Assembly (NCBI RefSeq): GCF_963678635.1
Contig: NC_087066.1
Location: 60,172,875-60,236,874, forward strand
DNA length: 64,000 bases
Reading direction: 5' to 3'
From: Symsagittifera roscoffensis
Taxonomy: Eukaryota > Xenacoelomorpha > Acoela > Convolutidae
Shown: positions 62,580 to 64,000 of the stretch, piece by piece
Layout of the letters: each line of letters begins with the position of its first letter
How positions within the stretch are numbered: position 1 is the first letter of the stretch
Made by a program: the position numbers and the translations under genes
The notes under the pieces: generated by a model
Told to the model about the DNA's origin: nothing
The model's input: only the letters and a program-made list of their open reading frames with translations
Database searches by the model: none

Positions 62580-64000
62580 TAAACAGACAGGGCAGTATGC
62601 AAAGCAGACAAATTCTTGAAGCAAATGTTTAAAAAGTGGTTCAAATGAAACTAATTGATGAAAATTAAAAAACAATTTTCATCCTCACCCCCACTCGCTA
62701 TGTTAAGTAAAAATTGAGGCTCTTATACAGTTTCCCATCTTTGATTTTTTTCTGAAATTTAGTATTTGAAGTCTATCAAAAATGAGTTTCTATTTTATAT
62801 ACTGTATTAAAACGTGTCAGCGCAACGCAAGCAGGTGAACAAATTCTTACCACAATTCTTACCAGCAAAATGTCTTGTGAACAAATTTTGAACAGTTTTA
62901 AGTTGTAACTTTACGAGGGGTGAGAAAACTGGAAAAAATCCAAAAATGTTATATTTTGCATATGGCCTTTCGGTTATATCCCCACTAAATGAATACACTT
63001 ACCAATAATTGGGATGGTGTGAAAAAGAAGCAAACGCTATATTTTTCCCTATGTAAAATTAGCTAAAATCCAGAGCATTGCCTAACCTTGAAAGTGGAAC
63101 ATGCAAATCACATGACAATTCAAGACGCACTTAGACTCAAATATGTGAATTTTGTTTGAACGTAATGGTAGAAAAAATTGAAGAAAAAGAACCGTTAGAG
63201 GCAAAAAAAATCAAAAAATACTTTATTTTAACCTACCTCATATTAAAAATCTGCCTTTATTTGTAATATTGATCCAATTTTTTAACCTTATTGTTCCCAA
63301 TATTAAAAATGGGGAGAAATTTTGTATTCGGGTGTGTTTTTCTGTATTTTCAAAATTTTCAAAATATCTTAAAAAAATTTCGAACGTTTCAATATTGAAA
63401 AAATTATCTATTTTTTAAAGCGAACACTACTCCATAGACCCTATAAGGCAGTCGGAACATTCAGGCTTCGAGCTTAAGGAATTATTCCCTGATTTACTTC
63501 TACAAAATCTAAAAATAAAACTATAGCCTACTTCCCATTTTCTAGCCACTCATTCAATTTGAGCTTCAATTTGTGGGGTCTGTTTCTTTATACGGCCCAA
63601 AATAAATAATTTAGATGATTTTGACAATTTTAACAATAGATAATATTGACAATTTTGAAAACGGGAATAAATGAGATCAATATGCTCGATTCTGATTGGT
63701 TAAAAATGAAACCAGCCGAGACAAAAGTTGGAAATGCTCATTATACCAAAGCTCATTTCGCCGGAAAATACAAACATGACCAAAAACATTGCTATTTTAT
63801 CACATGACCGGTACTACTATGATAATCTCTTGAAAATAACCAGGTCTCTGTAGCATAACACACCTAGAGCTCTCAAATCCTTTAATAATTTTGATTTTGT
63901 CATTCAAAAAGATGTCGCAGTATATTTTCAAACAAATTTTATATTTAGTTACTTAATAAAATTTCCTCCTCACCATTTTAAGGTGGAAAATTAAAAAAAC
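62580..64000. other. Non-coding AT-rich DNA with a repeat copy
   Basis: No gene is supported. ACTACTCCATAGACCCTATAAGGCAGTCGGAACATTCAGGCTTCGAGC at about 63427-63474 is a reverse-orientation copy of the dispersed repeat. Confidence 0.45.

Overview
The window is animal-type nuclear DNA from an invertebrate I cannot place more precisely. It has an AT-rich background, introns with consensus GT/AG borders, LTR retrotransposons, a hAT-type MITE, a BEL/Pao relic and dispersed repeats. There is no prokaryotic operon, rRNA or CRISPR array.

Region 1 (1-4991, minus strand) is part of a Ty3/gypsy-like element. It carries two small accessory ORFs, a long Gag-protease ORF and the start of Pol, which runs off the left edge. 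Three of its coding segments share one frame and are separated by single in-frame TAA codons.

Region 2 (4992-27975, plus strand) is the main content: a complete, very large (about 23.0 kb) Ty3/gypsy-type LTR retrotransposon, apparently inserted into the first element. Its two 916-bp LTRs differ at one base, so the insertion is recent. The order is 5' LTR, primer-binding-site candidate, a 2.5-kb repeat-rich leader (70-bp tandem repeats, then a 13/14-bp minisatellite), gag, protease, RT, RNase H and integrase with a long C-terminal tail (8435-17242, all in one frame with three in-frame stops), a spacer with a splice-acceptor-like site and a 20-bp triplicated repeat, a 1826-codon accessory ORF, a small shifted-frame ORF, a 917-codon accessory ORF, a 3' UTR and the 3' LTR. 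The 1826-aa protein has a recognisable SGNH/GDSL-hydrolase domain with its catalytic residues, followed by a second, degenerate SGNH-like domain. The hexamer CTTGAG is scattered over the whole element far above chance. This copy's RT has lost a catalytic Asp, although the accessory ORFs look intact.

Region 3 (27976-64000) is mostly AT-rich non-coding DNA. It contains a hAT-type MITE with a perfect 8-bp target duplication (30183-30482), a degenerate higher-order tandem repeat (31.36-34.38 kb), many copies of one dispersed repeat with two palindromic cores, a CpG-rich minisatellite (36.25-36.84 kb), a small RING-finger gene (36914-37273), a six-exon minus-strand gene for a predicted 577-aa tail-anchored protein (42208-47411), and a decayed BEL/Pao gag (60.3-62.6 kb).

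All coordinates, splice sites and motif counts were read by eye; no database search was run. Functional names rest on motif recognition.
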